Positions 44,992 to 54,958 are shown, counted from the stretch's first letter. The stretch is 64,000 nt of DNA from JAJTHY01 sp964458795 (GCA_964458795.1 CAYWJW010000001.1:1-64000); one strand, 5' to 3'. Numbers and translations are program-made. Notes: generated by a model from the letters alone, not told the origin.

Positions 44992-46080
44992 ATGCTAGAA
45001 CATATTGATGCAAGTGTTGTACAGGAAAGCGGTATACTTGTTGGCGTAAATGTGGATCTTTACGAAGTTATAGATATAATAACTAATGAACCAATTACAG
45101 TCTTAGACGTTTCTGATGATATTAACACTCTCAAGTCTGAGTTGCGACTTAAAATTAACCATATAAAAACTGCTATATCTCATTTAAATGATTCCCATGG
45201 TAAACTGGACTTTGATACTCTGGTAGCAGGTGAGTTTTACGAGCATGAATTAACATTGTTTCTGAAGTCTCAAGAAAGCTCTACTTACAAACCTTTTTTT
45301 GTCCGGGATTTATCAGATCTTATAGATGCGGGCATAGTACCAAAACTTAAAGAGCTTGCAAACGAATCTTTAAATAGTAATAAAAAATTCAAGATAGATT
45401 TTGTTTATGGTGAGGGGCATCATATAGCCGTCTCAATCCGAGTTGAGGGTGGGGATATACATATTGCAACAATTGATTATATAAGGTCCCAACATATTGA
45501 CGCTATGTTACCCATAAGTGATGATATTAAAGGGAACTTGGTATACCATAGCTTTTATCCAAAAGAAAATGATATGCAAGTTGATCTAGAATCTTGTGGC
45601 ATACTTGCATCGTATGCTCTAAAAGATCTGTCGCAAATTCCAACTCAGGATTTAGATAAATATATAAAAGCATCACCAAAACTTCCAGAAGATGCTGCGG
45701 CCTCTTACCCAACATCAAACGAAGATATGAACACGTCAGATTATAAAAAACTGTCTCCTGCTCTAATCAGATTATGTCAGGTAATTTCCATCTTAAACAA
45801 ATATATTGCAGAACATCCAGATGCCAAGGTGACCCATAAAAACAAAGCACCAGAATTGTTGTCAGACTATGTTAAAAGACATACATACGATGTAGTAGCT
45901 GATCTTAGAGAAGATTCTCCAAAGTTAGTTAAAACAAACATTGCTGTATATAAAAAGACTATAAAAGTGTACAAGACTATATTGACTTATTTAGATCAAT
46001 TTAAGACTGACAGGGAAATAACAGCTCTTTTATCAGATGAAGAGTTAACAAACAATGGTATAAAAATCGTGACTCTTTGA
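44992..46080 (+). CDS. Candidate YopJ/Ulp-like cysteine-type effector
   Basis: 362 residues, no signal peptide. A central domain carries the pattern of clan CE enzymes (YopJ acetyltransferases, Ulp1/SUMO proteases): GEGHHIAVSIR (His143/144), an acidic residue after a strand (IATIDYIRS, Asp162), then QVDLESCGILASYAL, with Gln196 six residues before Cys202 followed by Gly. Spacing of about 18 and 40 residues resembles YopJ His109-Glu128-Cys172. A helical Lys-rich C-terminal region (about 245-362) follows. If right, it is a host-targeted acetyltransferase or deubiquitinase-like effector. Motif match is by eye; family not confirmed. Confidence 0.6.
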   Translation: MLEHIDASVVQESGILVGVNVDLYEVIDIITNEPITVLDVSDDINTLKSELRLKINHIKTAISHLNDSHGKLDFDTLVAGEFYEHELTLFLKSQESSTYKPFFVRDLSDLIDAGIVPKLKELANESLNSNKKFKIDFVYGEGHHIAVSIRVEGGDIHIATIDYIRSQHIDAMLPISDDIKGNLVYHSFYPKENDMQVDLESCGILASYALKDLSQIPTQDLDKYIKASPKLPEDAAASYPTSNEDMNTSDYKKLSPALIRLCQVISILNKYIAEHPDAKVTHKNKAPELLSDYVKRHTYDVVADLREDSPKLVKTNIAVYKKTIKVYKTILTYLDQFKTDREITALLSDEELTNNGIKIVTL

Positions 46081-46092
46081 TGTGTTATCCAA

Positions 46093-47487
46093 TTACAAAT
46101 GAATAACCTTACCGAAAGCATCTAACACGGATTCATGCATAGCCTCAGAGATAGTAGGATGTGGGAATATAGAGTGTATTAATTCAGCTTCAGTAGCTTC
46201 CATAGTTTTGGCGATTGTAAATCCTTGAATCATCTCGGTAACCTCCGCGCCAATCAGGTGGGCTCCAAGCAGCTCGCCGGTTTTGGGGTCAAATATAGTT
46301 TTGACAAAACCCTCGGTCTCGCCGATAGCTAGGGCTTTGCCATTGGCATAAAGCGGAAAGCGGCCAACTTTTATGTCCTTATACTTTTCTCTAGCAGATG
46401 CTTCGGTTAGCCCTATGCTAGCAATTTGCGGATACGAATAGGTGCAAGCTGGAATATTTTCGCGTCTCATTGGATGTACTGGTAATCCCGCAATTTTTTC
46501 TACACATATAACACCTTCGTGTGAGGCCTTATGTGCAAGCCATGGTGCTGCCACCACATCACCAATTGCGAAAACTTTAGGTTCGTCAGTTTCTAAGTAT
46601 TCATTGGTCTTGATAACTCCATGCTCTACTTTAACTTTGGTGTTCTCGAGCCCCAGATTCTCGGTGTTTGCAACTACTCCAACAGCAGAAATCACTCGGT
46701 TGAACTTAGCATCATGGACCTTGCCGGCTTCATCTCTGAATTTTACTGCCACTGAATCACCCGATGGATTAGTTTGCAATACTTCAGTTTTGGTCAAAAT
46801 CTTAATCCCACGTTTCTCAAAGCTTTTGCGAGCTGCTGCAGCAATTTCAGCATCTTCTTGTGCGAGTATTTGTGGCAAGATTTCCATAACCGTAACATCC
46901 ACACCCAGCATGTTGTAAAAGCTTGCAAACTCAATACCTATTGCCCCACTGCCGACAATAAGTAAGCTTTTCGGCAGCTTATCTGGAGTCATGGCGTGCT
47001 TGTAATTCCAAATCAATTTGCCATCAAACTTAATCGCTGGTAGTTCCCTTGGTCTGGCTCCAGTTGCAATAATTATATTGCTAACAGAAAGGCGTACGTC
47101 CTTGCCGCCCATACTTACTATAACCTCCCCTTTGCCCGCTAACTTGCCGCTTCCTTCAAAAATTTTAACACCATTCTTCTTCATTAGCCCTGCAACCCCA
47201 CCTGCAAGCTTGGCTGAGACATCACGCGAGTATTTAACCATCTTGCTAAGATCAAAGCTTACCTTACCCACTGTTATCCCAAATGCCTCAGCGTGCTGAC
47301 AAGTATGTAATACTTCAGAAACCCTGAGCAAGGCCTTGGTTGGAATGCAGCCCCAGTTTAGGCAGATGCCTCCTAAATGCTCCCTTTCTACCAGGGCTAC
47401 TTTAAGCTTAAGCTGTGCCGCTCTAACAGCTGCGACATAGCCGCCTGGTCCGCCTCCGATGATTATGATATCAAATTTTTCTTGCAT
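46093..47487 (-). CDS. lpdA: Dihydrolipoyl dehydrogenase (E3)
   Basis: 464 residues. FAD motif IIGGGPGGYVAAVRAAQ, redox disulfide GGICLNWGCIPTKALL, NAD motif GSGAIGIEFASFY, second FAD motif VFAIGDV and catalytic FPHPTISEAMHE. Reoxidises lipoamide for pyruvate dehydrogenase. 8 bp after the E2 gene, so pdhC-lpdA form one operon. Confidence 0.97.
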   Translation of the reverse strand: MQEKFDIIIIGGGPGGYVAAVRAAQLKLKVALVEREHLGGICLNWGCIPTKALLRVSEVLHTCQHAEAFGITVGKVSFDLSKMVKYSRDVSAKLAGGVAGLMKKNGVKIFEGSGKLAGKGEVIVSMGGKDVRLSVSNIIIATGARPRELPAIKFDGKLIWNYKHAMTPDKLPKSLLIVGSGAIGIEFASFYNMLGVDVTVMEILPQILAQEDAEIAAAARKSFEKRGIKILTKTEVLQTNPSGDSVAVKFRDEAGKVHDAKFNRVISAVGVVANTENLGLENTKVKVEHGVIKTNEYLETDEPKVFAIGDVVAAPWLAHKASHEGVICVEKIAGLPVHPMRRENIPACTYSYPQIASIGLTEASAREKYKDIKVGRFPLYANGKALAIGETEGFVKTIFDPKTGELLGAHLIGAEVTEMIQGFTIAKTMEATEAELIHSIFPHPTISEAMHESVLDAFGKVIHL

Positions 47488-47495
47488 GGAGGCCC

Positions 47496-48719
47496 CTACA
47501 CAAACATGGTTACAGGTTGCTCGATATGAGCCTTAAATTCTTGCATGAGCACAGCGGCCAGTACACCGTCGACCACACGATGATCACAGGATATGGACAC
47601 GGTCATAATGGTTGATGGTTGCACCACTCCATTCTTAACGACAGGGCGCGCATAAGCCGTACTAACTGCTAAGATACACGCTTGGGGAGGGTTGATGATA
47701 GCTTGAAATTCTTTAACCCCATACATACCAAGGTTAGAAACAGTAAAGCTCCCGCCCATAAACTCTTCAGGTCTAAGCTGGTGGTTCTTAGCGCGCGCGG
47801 CTAGATCTTTCACTTCATCTGATATTTGTTGGAACGACTTTTGGTCAGCATTTCTTATAATAGGAGTAATAAGCCCATCTTGTATGGCAACTGCGACAGA
47901 TATATCCACATTATTATACTGAATAATGCCATCATCTGACCAAGATGCATTAGCTTCGGGCACTTTTTTTAGTGCAACTGCAATAGCCTTGACGACGAAA
48001 TCATTCACCGAAAGTTTATATTCTGGTTTATTTCCAACTATGCGAGCTTTAGCATTCAGGTAATTTCTAGTTTTTTCTAGTTCGGTAACATCACAATCAA
48101 TGGTTAAATAAAAATGCGGTATCGTGCTTTTTGCTGTCTGCAGGCGTGTTGCGATAGTCTTTTGCATTTGAGTAAGAGGCAGTAATCTAGAATCTTCTGC
48201 ATGCCTACCTACATGCTCAACATGGGGTCTCTTGAAATTAATTATATCCTCGCGCACAACTCTGCCTCTTGGACCAGATCCTGCAACACGAGAGATATCA
48301 ACCCCCATATTGCTAGCCACTCGCTTGGCAAGCGGGCTTGCAAAGGACTTCTCTTGTTGAATATTAGGTGTACTTGGAGTTGAAATAGCTTTAGCAGGTG
48401 GCTCTGTTGTAACCGAAGGCTGGGCTTCTGAGGTTTTGTGGCTTTCAATTAGCGCATCAATGGCTGATTTATCTTCTCCGGCTTCTATCAAAACTCCAAT
48501 AAGCGCATTAACTTTTACTCCTACAGTTTTATCAGGAACAATTATTTTTCCTAAAATTCCGCCATCGGCAGACTCTACTTCCATAATGGCCTTATCAGTT
48601 TCTATCTCTGCAATCACCTCACCCGGCTTTATCTTATCACCTTCTTTCTTAAGCCATTTTGTTATCGTCCCTTCTGTCATAGTTGGAGAGAGTGCGGGCA
48701 TGAGAATCTTAATTGCCAT
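47496..48719 (-). CDS. pdhC: Pyruvate dehydrogenase E2 (dihydrolipoyl acetyltransferase)
   Basis: 407 residues. One lipoyl domain (about 1-80) with lipoylated Lys in ETDKAIMEVES, a Pro/Thr-rich linker, an E1/E3-binding domain (about 125-160, FASPLAKRVASNMGVDISRV) and the catalytic core ending in SCDHRVVDGVLAAVLM (His and Asp). LSPTMTEGTI at the start is the usual acetyltransferase form. E1 genes are not in the window. Confidence 0.96.
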   Translation of the reverse strand: MAIKILMPALSPTMTEGTITKWLKKEGDKIKPGEVIAEIETDKAIMEVESADGGILGKIIVPDKTVGVKVNALIGVLIEAGEDKSAIDALIESHKTSEAQPSVTTEPPAKAISTPSTPNIQQEKSFASPLAKRVASNMGVDISRVAGSGPRGRVVREDIINFKRPHVEHVGRHAEDSRLLPLTQMQKTIATRLQTAKSTIPHFYLTIDCDVTELEKTRNYLNAKARIVGNKPEYKLSVNDFVVKAIAVALKKVPEANASWSDDGIIQYNNVDISVAVAIQDGLITPIIRNADQKSFQQISDEVKDLAARAKNHQLRPEEFMGGSFTVSNLGMYGVKEFQAIINPPQACILAVSTAYARPVVKNGVVQPSTIMTVSISCDHRVVDGVLAAVLMQEFKAHIEQPVTMFV

Positions 48720-48848
48720 TAGTTACCTAAACTTTATGATTACAACAGTTATAAAATGCGCTCGAAATAACTTCAAGTAGTATTATTATCTAAAATCACC
48801 GCACTTGAACCCCATTTACCTCCGGATCTACCAAGCCTTTAGAAGTTT

Positions 48849-48924
48849 AAAAATATTTTGCATAGGGACTTCCATACCCTTATTTTGGTGTGATATATTA
48901 ATAATATAAGATAAGAAAAGTGTG
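48849..48924 (+). repeat. 75-bp ACTTCCAT/TATAYT element, copy H
   Basis: AAAAATATTTTGCATAGGG then ACTTCCAT, 18 nt, TATATT (TGA before), AATAATATAAGATAAG, AAAAGTGTG. Lies 139 bp before the next gene on its strand. The 48720-49063 gap contains nothing else recognisable. Confidence 0.9.
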
Positions 48925-49063
48925 TCCAATAGAGCATACTAAAATTATGCAAATCTTAATATTGTTGTAACATTCGTGTGTTATTATATAGCTCAACAAA
49001 TTCCATTCCGGTTTTGCATGCAAAGCAAGAAAATGGATAAAAAATAATTTTGTGAGGAATACC

Positions 49064-49669
49064 ATGTTAAATAAAATAAAACCTTTTGCACTCGGTGCAT
49101 GCATACTTACAGGAATGATTTCTGCCAATACTATATTCGTAGGATTCTCAATGTTACAAAAAGACTTTGTCACTGCAAGCGCATCTACATTATTGAATGC
49201 GATGCATGAAAACAAACTTCAAGCATTTGCCAGTGTTGCTATAATACCATTTTGTGGTTTAGTAACTGCTTCCTACTTCGGTTGGAGTGCATATAAAGGT
49301 GCCGTTATTAAAAGCGCAGATTCAGAGAAACAAGAGGCAGTTAGAGCAATAAATGAAAGAAATGCTAAATGCAAAGGTAAGATAGGGGAATCTTTAAAGA
49401 TTATACCTGCCTTGGCAATAGGTTATACAAATACTTTTTTGAATTTCACACACTTTGCAACTCAAGCAATGCTTATTGAGCATTTTAAAGATCCTAAAAA
49501 AGGGATTTTGAGAACTGTGTGGGATGTTGAAAAAGAATTTGTTATGAGTGTTTTCCGAGGGGCTTTCTCACCAAAAACAGCGCCGCTTTTCTCAACGCTT
49601 TTAACGATAGAATTTGTAAGTGCTATTGTTGGAATGGGTTTGAGTAACGGTGAGGGGCCAGGGAAATAG
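49064..49669 (+). CDS. Hypothetical membrane protein, lineage-specific
   Basis: 201 residues with hydrophobic segments at about 7-27, 51-72, 113-135 and 178-195. No family recognised. ATG 49064 has GAGGA at 49054; the GTG at 49052 would overlap this site. Preceded by element copy H. Middle loop (about 80-105) is charged (SADSEKQEAVRAINERNAK). Confidence 0.7.
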   Translation: MLNKIKPFALGACILTGMISANTIFVGFSMLQKDFVTASASTLLNAMHENKLQAFASVAIIPFCGLVTASYFGWSAYKGAVIKSADSEKQEAVRAINERNAKCKGKIGESLKIIPALAIGYTNTFLNFTHFATQAMLIEHFKDPKKGILRTVWDVEKEFVMSVFRGAFSPKTAPLFSTLLTIEFVSAIVGMGLSNGEGPGK

Positions 49670-49780
49670 ACACATTTTGCACGCGGAATATACATATATT
49701 TCAAGAGCAAAATGGGTGAAATTTTATTAAAAAGGCACAGAGTTACCATGCTAATTCTATACTGACTTAGCTATATAATG

Positions 49781-50074
49781 CTTATACCAATCCACCAATG
49801 TCATCACCCGACTTGATCGGGTGATCCATCTTAAGGTCGGGTAATGCCTTATGTTTAGTATATCAAGGCAAGCATTTCTATAGCCTTAAAATGGATTGCC
49901 TCCGATCAAGTCGGGCAAAGACAGGTTGTGTGGTAGGTTTCTTAAGTATTATATATTGTCCTGTGATAGCATGGTCCAATATACTTCTTTTCACTACCTA
50001 ATACCAATTCCAGTGATGCGGGATAAATATCAAAAGATGAAGCGCATCTGTACAGTTATTTACTGGAATTGGTA
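49781..50074 (+). repeat. Composite palindromic repeat, inverted partner of 59620-59895
   Basis: Starts CTTATACCAATC, carries opposed ACTTGATC palindromes (about 49805-49826 and 49900-49920), a unique run (GTGATAGCATGGTCCAATAT) and ends in a short TACCAATTCCAG element (50002-50074). The same sequence occurs in reverse orientation at 59620-59895. The gap between the 49669 stop and parE holds nothing else. Confidence 0.85.
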
Positions 50075-50120
50075 TTAGTTATGCTCTATTATATGAGGAT
50101 GAATAAACGTATGAAATTAT

Positions 50121-52118
50121 ATGGATCTTTTTAGCACAAGTACTGCAAAAATTGAGCCTAAGGTAGCTAAGGCTAAATCTAATGACAATAGCTATAGCGC
50201 TAAGGATATTGAAGTATTAGAGGGTCTAGAACCGGTAAGGCTTAGACCAGGTATGTATATTGGTGGCACAGATATCCACGCACTACACCATCTGTTTGCC
50301 GAAGTAATAGATAACTCTATGGATGAAGCAGTAGCAGGGCACGCTCGTCAAATTAAGGTAACTCTGCATGCAAATAATACCATTACCATTTCTGATGATG
50401 GACGAGGCATTCCTGTAGATCCTCATCCCAAATATCCGGATAAGTCTGCGCTTGAAGTAATCCTAACCATGCTGCACTCCGGCGGAAAATTTTCTAACAA
50501 AGCTTATACTACTTCTGGTGGGCTGCATGGTGTTGGAGTTTCAGTAGTAAATGCGCTCTCAGAGGAATTCGGGGTCACAGTTTATAGAGGAGGGCGAAAA
50601 TACACGCAAAGTTACAGTCGGGGATTGCCTTTAACAAAGCTTGCCTCAGAAAGCTGTAAGGCAAACTTGAAAGGTACAGAGATAACATTCACGCCAGATA
50701 CTCAGATATTTGGAGATATAAAGTTCGACCCTGCAAGCATATACAGGCTATCCTGTTCACGCGGGTATCTGTACCGAGGGGTAGAAATACTATGGCAGTG
50801 TGCTGAAGAAATATGTCCTGAAAGTATCCCGTCTAAGCAGGTAATCCACTATCCAAATGGGCTTAAGGATTACATCATCGACTACACTAAGGAGTTGGAG
50901 ATGGTAGTTCCGGAAATTTTTGCAGGTACTGCCGAGTTTGCAAGCGACATGGGCAAAATCGAGTGGGCGATAAGTTGGCAGACTTACGGAGAAGGCTTTG
51001 CAAAATATTACTGTAACACAGTATTTACCCCGCAAGGTGGTTCGCATGAGCAAGGGTTCAAGGCCGGGCTGCTCAAAGCGCTTAAGAACTATGGAGAGTT
51101 GACTGGCAATAATAAATTAAACGCAATAACAGCTGATGATATCTTCGCTTCTGCAGTGGGAATTGTTTCGGTATTTATAACAAATCCAATTTTCCAAGGG
51201 CAGACCAAGGAAAAGCTATTATCGGCAGAAGCGCTAAAGTTAGTAGAAAATTCTGTGCGTCCGCAATTTGAAAATTGGCTAACTGCATCCCCTAAAGTTG
51301 CAGGGCTGGTTATTGAGAAGATTATAGAGGATTGTGAAGAACGTCTGAATCGCAAAAAGAGTAAAGAGGCCGCCCGCAAAAGCCCGATAAAGTCTATGCG
51401 TCTTCCTGGTAAACTCACTGATTGCTTGAGTGATGCTAAACAAGGATCTGAAATATTCCTGGTTGAGGGAGAGTCTGCAGGTGGTTCTGCTAAGCAAGCG
51501 AGAAATCGTGAGAACCAAGCTATTATGCCACTCAAGGGGAAGATCCTTAACGTTGTGAACTCTACAGCTGATAAGATAACTGCCAATAATGAGATCAAAG
51601 ATCTTCTTACAGCGCTTGGTTGTGGTAGCGGTAAGAACTATCGTGAAGAAGATTTGCGATATGAGAAGGTTGTGATAATGACTGATGCTGATGTCGATGG
51701 GGCGCATATTACCTCACTTTTACTCACATTCTTTTATAAGCAAATGCCGAAGTTAATTGAGAATGGGCATCTGTATCTTGCGCAGCCCCCGCTCTATAGA
51801 ATTACTCATCAAAATAAAACTATGTATGCCGCAAATGATGCTGAGTTGGATAATATGGTTGCTAAGCTTGAAAAAGCGAAAGGCAAAGTTGAAGTTGGTC
51901 GTTTCAAAGGGCTGGGTGAGATGACAGCCGCGCAGCTTAAGGAAACTACCATGGATCCTAAAAAACGCATTTTACTAAAAGTGGATATAATCAACGATGA
52001 TAACTTAAGTAGAACTGTTGATGAGCTAATGGGCAAGGATCCAGAGCCACGATTTAGGTTTATTCAACATCGCAGCCAAATGCGCAAAGAGAATCTGGGT
52101 GAGATACTAGATGTTTAA
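50121..52118 (+). CDS. parE: DNA topoisomerase IV subunit B
   Basis: 665 residues. GHKL ATPase: RPGMYIGGTD, EVIDNSMDEAVAG, SDDGRGIPVDPHPK, TSGGLHGVGVSVVNALS. Toprim: LVEGESAGGSAKQARNRENQ and MTDADVDGAHI. The short length, the wording GGTD-HALHHLFAEVIDNSMDE and the lack of the GyrB insert mark it as ParE not GyrB; parC is not in the window. Followed by a strong terminator. Confidence 0.93.
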   Translation: MDLFSTSTAKIEPKVAKAKSNDNSYSAKDIEVLEGLEPVRLRPGMYIGGTDIHALHHLFAEVIDNSMDEAVAGHARQIKVTLHANNTITISDDGRGIPVDPHPKYPDKSALEVILTMLHSGGKFSNKAYTTSGGLHGVGVSVVNALSEEFGVTVYRGGRKYTQSYSRGLPLTKLASESCKANLKGTEITFTPDTQIFGDIKFDPASIYRLSCSRGYLYRGVEILWQCAEEICPESIPSKQVIHYPNGLKDYIIDYTKELEMVVPEIFAGTAEFASDMGKIEWAISWQTYGEGFAKYYCNTVFTPQGGSHEQGFKAGLLKALKNYGELTGNNKLNAITADDIFASAVGIVSVFITNPIFQGQTKEKLLSAEALKLVENSVRPQFENWLTASPKVAGLVIEKIIEDCEERLNRKKSKEAARKSPIKSMRLPGKLTDCLSDAKQGSEIFLVEGESAGGSAKQARNRENQAIMPLKGKILNVVNSTADKITANNEIKDLLTALGCGSGKNYREEDLRYEKVVIMTDADVDGAHITSLLLTFFYKQMPKLIENGHLYLAQPPLYRITHQNKTMYAANDAELDNMVAKLEKAKGKVEVGRFKGLGEMTAAQLKETTMDPKKRILLKVDIINDDNLSRTVDELMGKDPEPRFRFIQHRSQMRKENLGEILDV

Positions 52119-52125
52119 TGAAGGT

Positions 52126-52160
52126 AGAGCTGCCCTATTAAAAAATAAGGCAGCTCTTTT
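52126..52160 (+). terminator. Terminator between parE and the lipoprotein gene
   Basis: AGAGCTGCC (52126-52134) pairs with GGCAGCTCT (52149-52157), followed by TTTT. It also serves the convergent gene. Confidence 0.85.
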
Positions 52161-52162
52161 AA

Positions 52163-52744
52163 TTAGATAGCTGAAGTAAGTCTAGGACGATCGTTGTTAT
52201 ATATTATAAGAACTCTTTGTCCTGCCTGAAATACAACATCTCTTCCTTGTACCACTGATATTAAATCGCTTTTGGTATTTGCAACAGAGATAGATTGTTT
52301 TATATCATCATCTATTGAAGCGCGGCCAATTGATACTTTAGTGGTTTTGGTGCTTGTAGGTGCTTTGCTTACATACTTAGGATCAATGCGAACTACGTAT
52401 TCCATGCCTTCGGATTTGCTAAGTGCATCTTCGGCTACCGCGCCTGCTACGGCACCTAAAATGGCACCGCCAATTGTAGCTGCTATCTGGCCTTTGCCAG
52501 CTCCGATTGCAGATCCAGCTACGGCACCAGCTAACCCACCGCCAAGGCCGCCAACTTGATTATTGGCTAATTTATCTGTTTCCTTTATTGTAACTGGTCG
52601 AGCAGAAATAACTTTGCCTTCGAGTACTTTACCTGCGGAAGCAGTGCTTGTATATACATCAGATCCCATATTACGAGCGCAGCCTGTTAGAACTAAGCTG
52701 GATAGTATTACAGGAAGTGTTAATTTATATAAGAAAGCCTTCAT
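52163..52744 (-). CDS. Glycine-zipper outer-membrane lipoprotein
   Basis: 193 residues. Lipoprotein signal with lipobox LVLTGC (Cys22). A glycine-zipper block (about 65-105, GGLGGGLAGAVAGSAIGAGKG) like the rickettsial 17-kDa antigen and SlyB. The rest is a small beta domain (VLEGKVISARPVTIKE; QGRDVVFQAGQRVLIIY). Anchored to the outer membrane; processed by LspA. Exact role unknown. Confidence 0.9.
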   Translation of the reverse strand: MKAFLYKLTLPVILSSLVLTGCARNMGSDVYTSTASAGKVLEGKVISARPVTIKETDKLANNQVGGLGGGLAGAVAGSAIGAGKGQIAATIGGAILGAVAGAVAEDALSKSEGMEYVVRIDPKYVSKAPTSTKTTKVSIGRASIDDDIKQSISVANTKSDLISVVQGRDVVFQAGQRVLIIYNNDRPRLTSAI

Positions 52745-52948
52745 TTATACCTCTTTATATTAATGACTTTATGCGCGCATTATATAAAAAACTAATGTAA
52801 ATACAATATATTTATAAAAAGATTGTATATTTTATCATTTCATAAAGATTTTTAAGGTATCCTCTTTATGGAAGACGGGATGCTATAAAACACTTGCAAA
52901 TTTGGTAGAATATGAGTATTTTCCGACTGACAATTCTTTTGTCTTCTC

Positions 52949-53025
52949 GGCGGAGTAGCTCAGGTGGTTAGAGCGGCGGAATCATAATCCGTGTGTCGGG
53001 GGTTCAAATCCCTCCTCCGCTACCA
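52949..53025 (+). tRNA. tRNA-Met (anticodon CAT), elongator
   Basis: 77 nt with CCA. GGCGGAG pairs with CTCCGCT (G1-U72 wobble), D arm GCTCAGGTGGTTAGAGC, anticodon stem GCGGA/TCCGT around ATCATAA, T arm GGGGGTTCAAATCCCTC. The acceptor matches alphaproteobacterial elongator tRNA-Met rather than initiator or Ile2 (lysidine) types. Confidence 0.93.
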
Positions 53026-53047
53026 ATTACCCATTACCCATAAAAAA

Positions 53048-53076
53048 GGAGATGCTGAAACAAGGTCAGCATCTCC
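53048..53076 (-). terminator. Minus-strand terminator of the 53104-54729 pair
   Basis: GGAGATGCTGA and TCAGCATCTCC form an 11-bp stem with a 7-nt loop. On the minus strand it is followed by TTTTTTA. Confidence 0.85.
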
Positions 53077-53103
53077 AAGTAGAAAGCGCGGGTGTATACA
53101 GTC

Positions 53104-53748
53104 CTAGTAAACTAGCTCAAATGTAGCCATACCAGGCTGTCCGTCCACATCTTTTACCAAGAAGTGTTCCGCTGTCCATACGTCAAGGTCACTGGAAACT
53201 ATTTCAGCCCTAATAGGGTTTTGTATGTCACTACAATCATGAGTTATGGTCATAACTTCTTTAGTATATGAAGTAGCTGCTTTAACAGATCCTGATTGCA
53301 AGGTGCTATAATGAGATTCTACACCTCCTGATTCATTATCAAGATCCTCAAAGAGTTTTACAACTATAGGGTCAGTATTAGAAGAAAATTCACCTTCTTC
53401 ATCAAATTCTATACCATGTTTTTCAAGAAGACTACCCATTGCTGCTCTATCTGGTTCTGATAGTTCGAAAATTTTGGACAGCACCCCTTTTTGGAAATTA
53501 GCCGTAGCTTCTTTTACCGCATTTTTAATAACTTCTTTTTCTACAACCATATTGGCCGTTATAGAGGTGGTGCTTAGAAATTCTAAGATATCATCTTTAC
53601 TGAATAATTCATGGATTACTTCGTCAAACTTTTGATTGTTAAGCTTATCACATAAATCTTTCACCTTTAACAAACCTTCTCTTTCAGCTTTTACTAACAT
53701 AGGTTTTATTGACTCTAAATCAGTCCGTAATGCATTAATATCTACCAT
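53104..53748 (-). CDS. Hypothetical acidic soluble protein
   Basis: 214 residues, no membrane segment or signal peptide. Helical N-terminal half (DLESIKPMLVKAEREGLLKV), acidic C-terminal half. No family recognised. It follows the 305-codon membrane protein gene by 69 bp, ends at a strong terminator and may be co-transcribed with it. Confidence 0.65.
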   Translation of the reverse strand: MVDINALRTDLESIKPMLVKAEREGLLKVKDLCDKLNNQKFDEVIHELFSKDDILEFLSTTSITANMVVEKEVIKNAVKEATANFQKGVLSKIFELSEPDRAAMGSLLEKHGIEFDEEGEFSSNTDPIVVKLFEDLDNESGGVESHYSTLQSGSVKAATSYTKEVMTITHDCSDIQNPIRAEIVSSDLDVWTAEHFLVKDVDGQPGMATFELVY

Positions 53749-53817
53749 TTCAAAACCCCATAATTTTGATTATAACGGCGTCATTATAACATTGTCAGTA
53801 TCATAGATCAAGTTTAA

Positions 53818-54729
53818 CTATCCAAGATACGCACCCACAGTGGTAGCTATGGAGTCAGTGATCCTCTTTGCGGTTTTTGTAACAGACCCCAAGATGGTGT
53901 TTCCTGGCTTATAATCTAAGTAGTGAGTAATGTTGGAAGTGGCGAGATAGCTGAATATAGGTGCAGCAGCAAGCATCGGGTTATGCGCTCTTGTCTGTGC
54001 AAATAGACCAACACCTGCAATGATAGAAGTTGTGGTAATTGCACTTCCATAGACTAGCAAACTGTTTGATTGTAAAAATGCACGCAAATCATTAGCAGCG
54101 TCTTTCTGTTCCTGGGGTTTTCCGGCCTCTTTAACATCAATGTTTGATTGTGGTTCATTTATCAGCTTTATCGCATCATACCAAAGCTTAGCAATCCCAA
54201 TGGCAGTAGCTCCGGCAACTACAGTGCCAAGCGAGTAGGTGCTAAGGTTGTCTTTTAAGTTAGAGAAGCACTGTTGCAATCTAGGATTGCTAAGAGCTGA
54301 CGTAAATGGCCATGGCATTCGCAATTCAGGAAATCCACCAACAGCTTTGGCAATTCGTTCGCCAATGGGATATATAATAAGTGGATATGCCAAAAGGGAT
54401 AATGCAGCCGGTCCTGCTATAGTAAGTATTGTTTCCTTGATACCTATCTGCTTGCCATCATCTGCACGATAACTTATAAAGCCTGAAAGCATATTTTTAA
54501 AACTACCAGCTCCAAAATAAAAATGTGTACCTAGCGCAAGTGATATAAAACTAAGTACTGGATTTGGACCAGACCTTAGCTCAGATAAGCTTAGCGCGGT
54601 AGTTCCTATAAAAGCCAATCGCCCCGCGAAATACATAACTTTCCTGGCCGCAGATGTATTCATAAGCACCTGATTCAAGCCCCATAAAGTAGCAGCAGCT
54701 GTTGCAAAATAGAGCAGGTTCCTGAACAT
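53818..54729 (-). CDS. Hypothetical multi-span membrane protein
   Basis: 303 residues with about six hydrophobic helices (about 4-22, 28-45, 52-68, 92-115, 155-175, 215-240). No family recognised. ATG 54729 preferred to GTG 54735. Faces the element copy I and the ntrX-like gene, which are read the other way. Confidence 0.65.
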   Translation of the reverse strand: MFRNLLYFATAAATLWGLNQVLMNTSAARKVMYFAGRLAFIGTTALSLSELRSGPNPVLSFISLALGTHFYFGAGSFKNMLSGFISYRADDGKQIGIKETILTIAGPAALSLLAYPLIIYPIGERIAKAVGGFPELRMPWPFTSALSNPRLQQCFSNLKDNLSTYSLGTVVAGATAIGIAKLWYDAIKLINEPQSNIDVKEAGKPQEQKDAANDLRAFLQSNSLLVYGSAITTTSIIAGVGLFAQTRAHNPMLAAAPIFSYLATSNITHYLDYKPGNTILGSVTKTAKRITDSIATTVGAYLG

Positions 54730-54809
54730 AATCACTTTATTTTATCTTTTTAAATTCTAACATAACATAGCTTTGTTAATATTTCGTTAAGGCATTTGTA
54801 AAAAATGTG

Positions 54810-54885
54810 AAAATTTTAACAGCAGGGACTTCCATGCTCCTATTTTGATGTGATATATTAATAAATATAGGGTAAGAGAAGTATG
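54810..54885 (+). repeat. 75-bp ACTTCCAT/TATAYT element, copy I
   Basis: AAAATTTTAACAGCA, GGGACTTCCAT, 18 nt, TATATT (TGA before), AATAAATATAGGGTAAG, AGAAGTATG. It ends 73 bp before the ntrX-like gene on the same strand. Confidence 0.88.
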
Positions 54886-54958
54886 CCAAGTATAATGCTT
54901 GATTGAAATATTTTGATTATTGATTATAGTAATAGGGATGTATGGTAGTAGTTAGTAA

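Noticed and set aside
50121..52118. Naming this gene gyrB because gyrA is in the window
   Set aside because: Length 665, motif wording and absence of the long insert fit ParE; gyrA at 35 kb has a true GyrA box and is unlinked.
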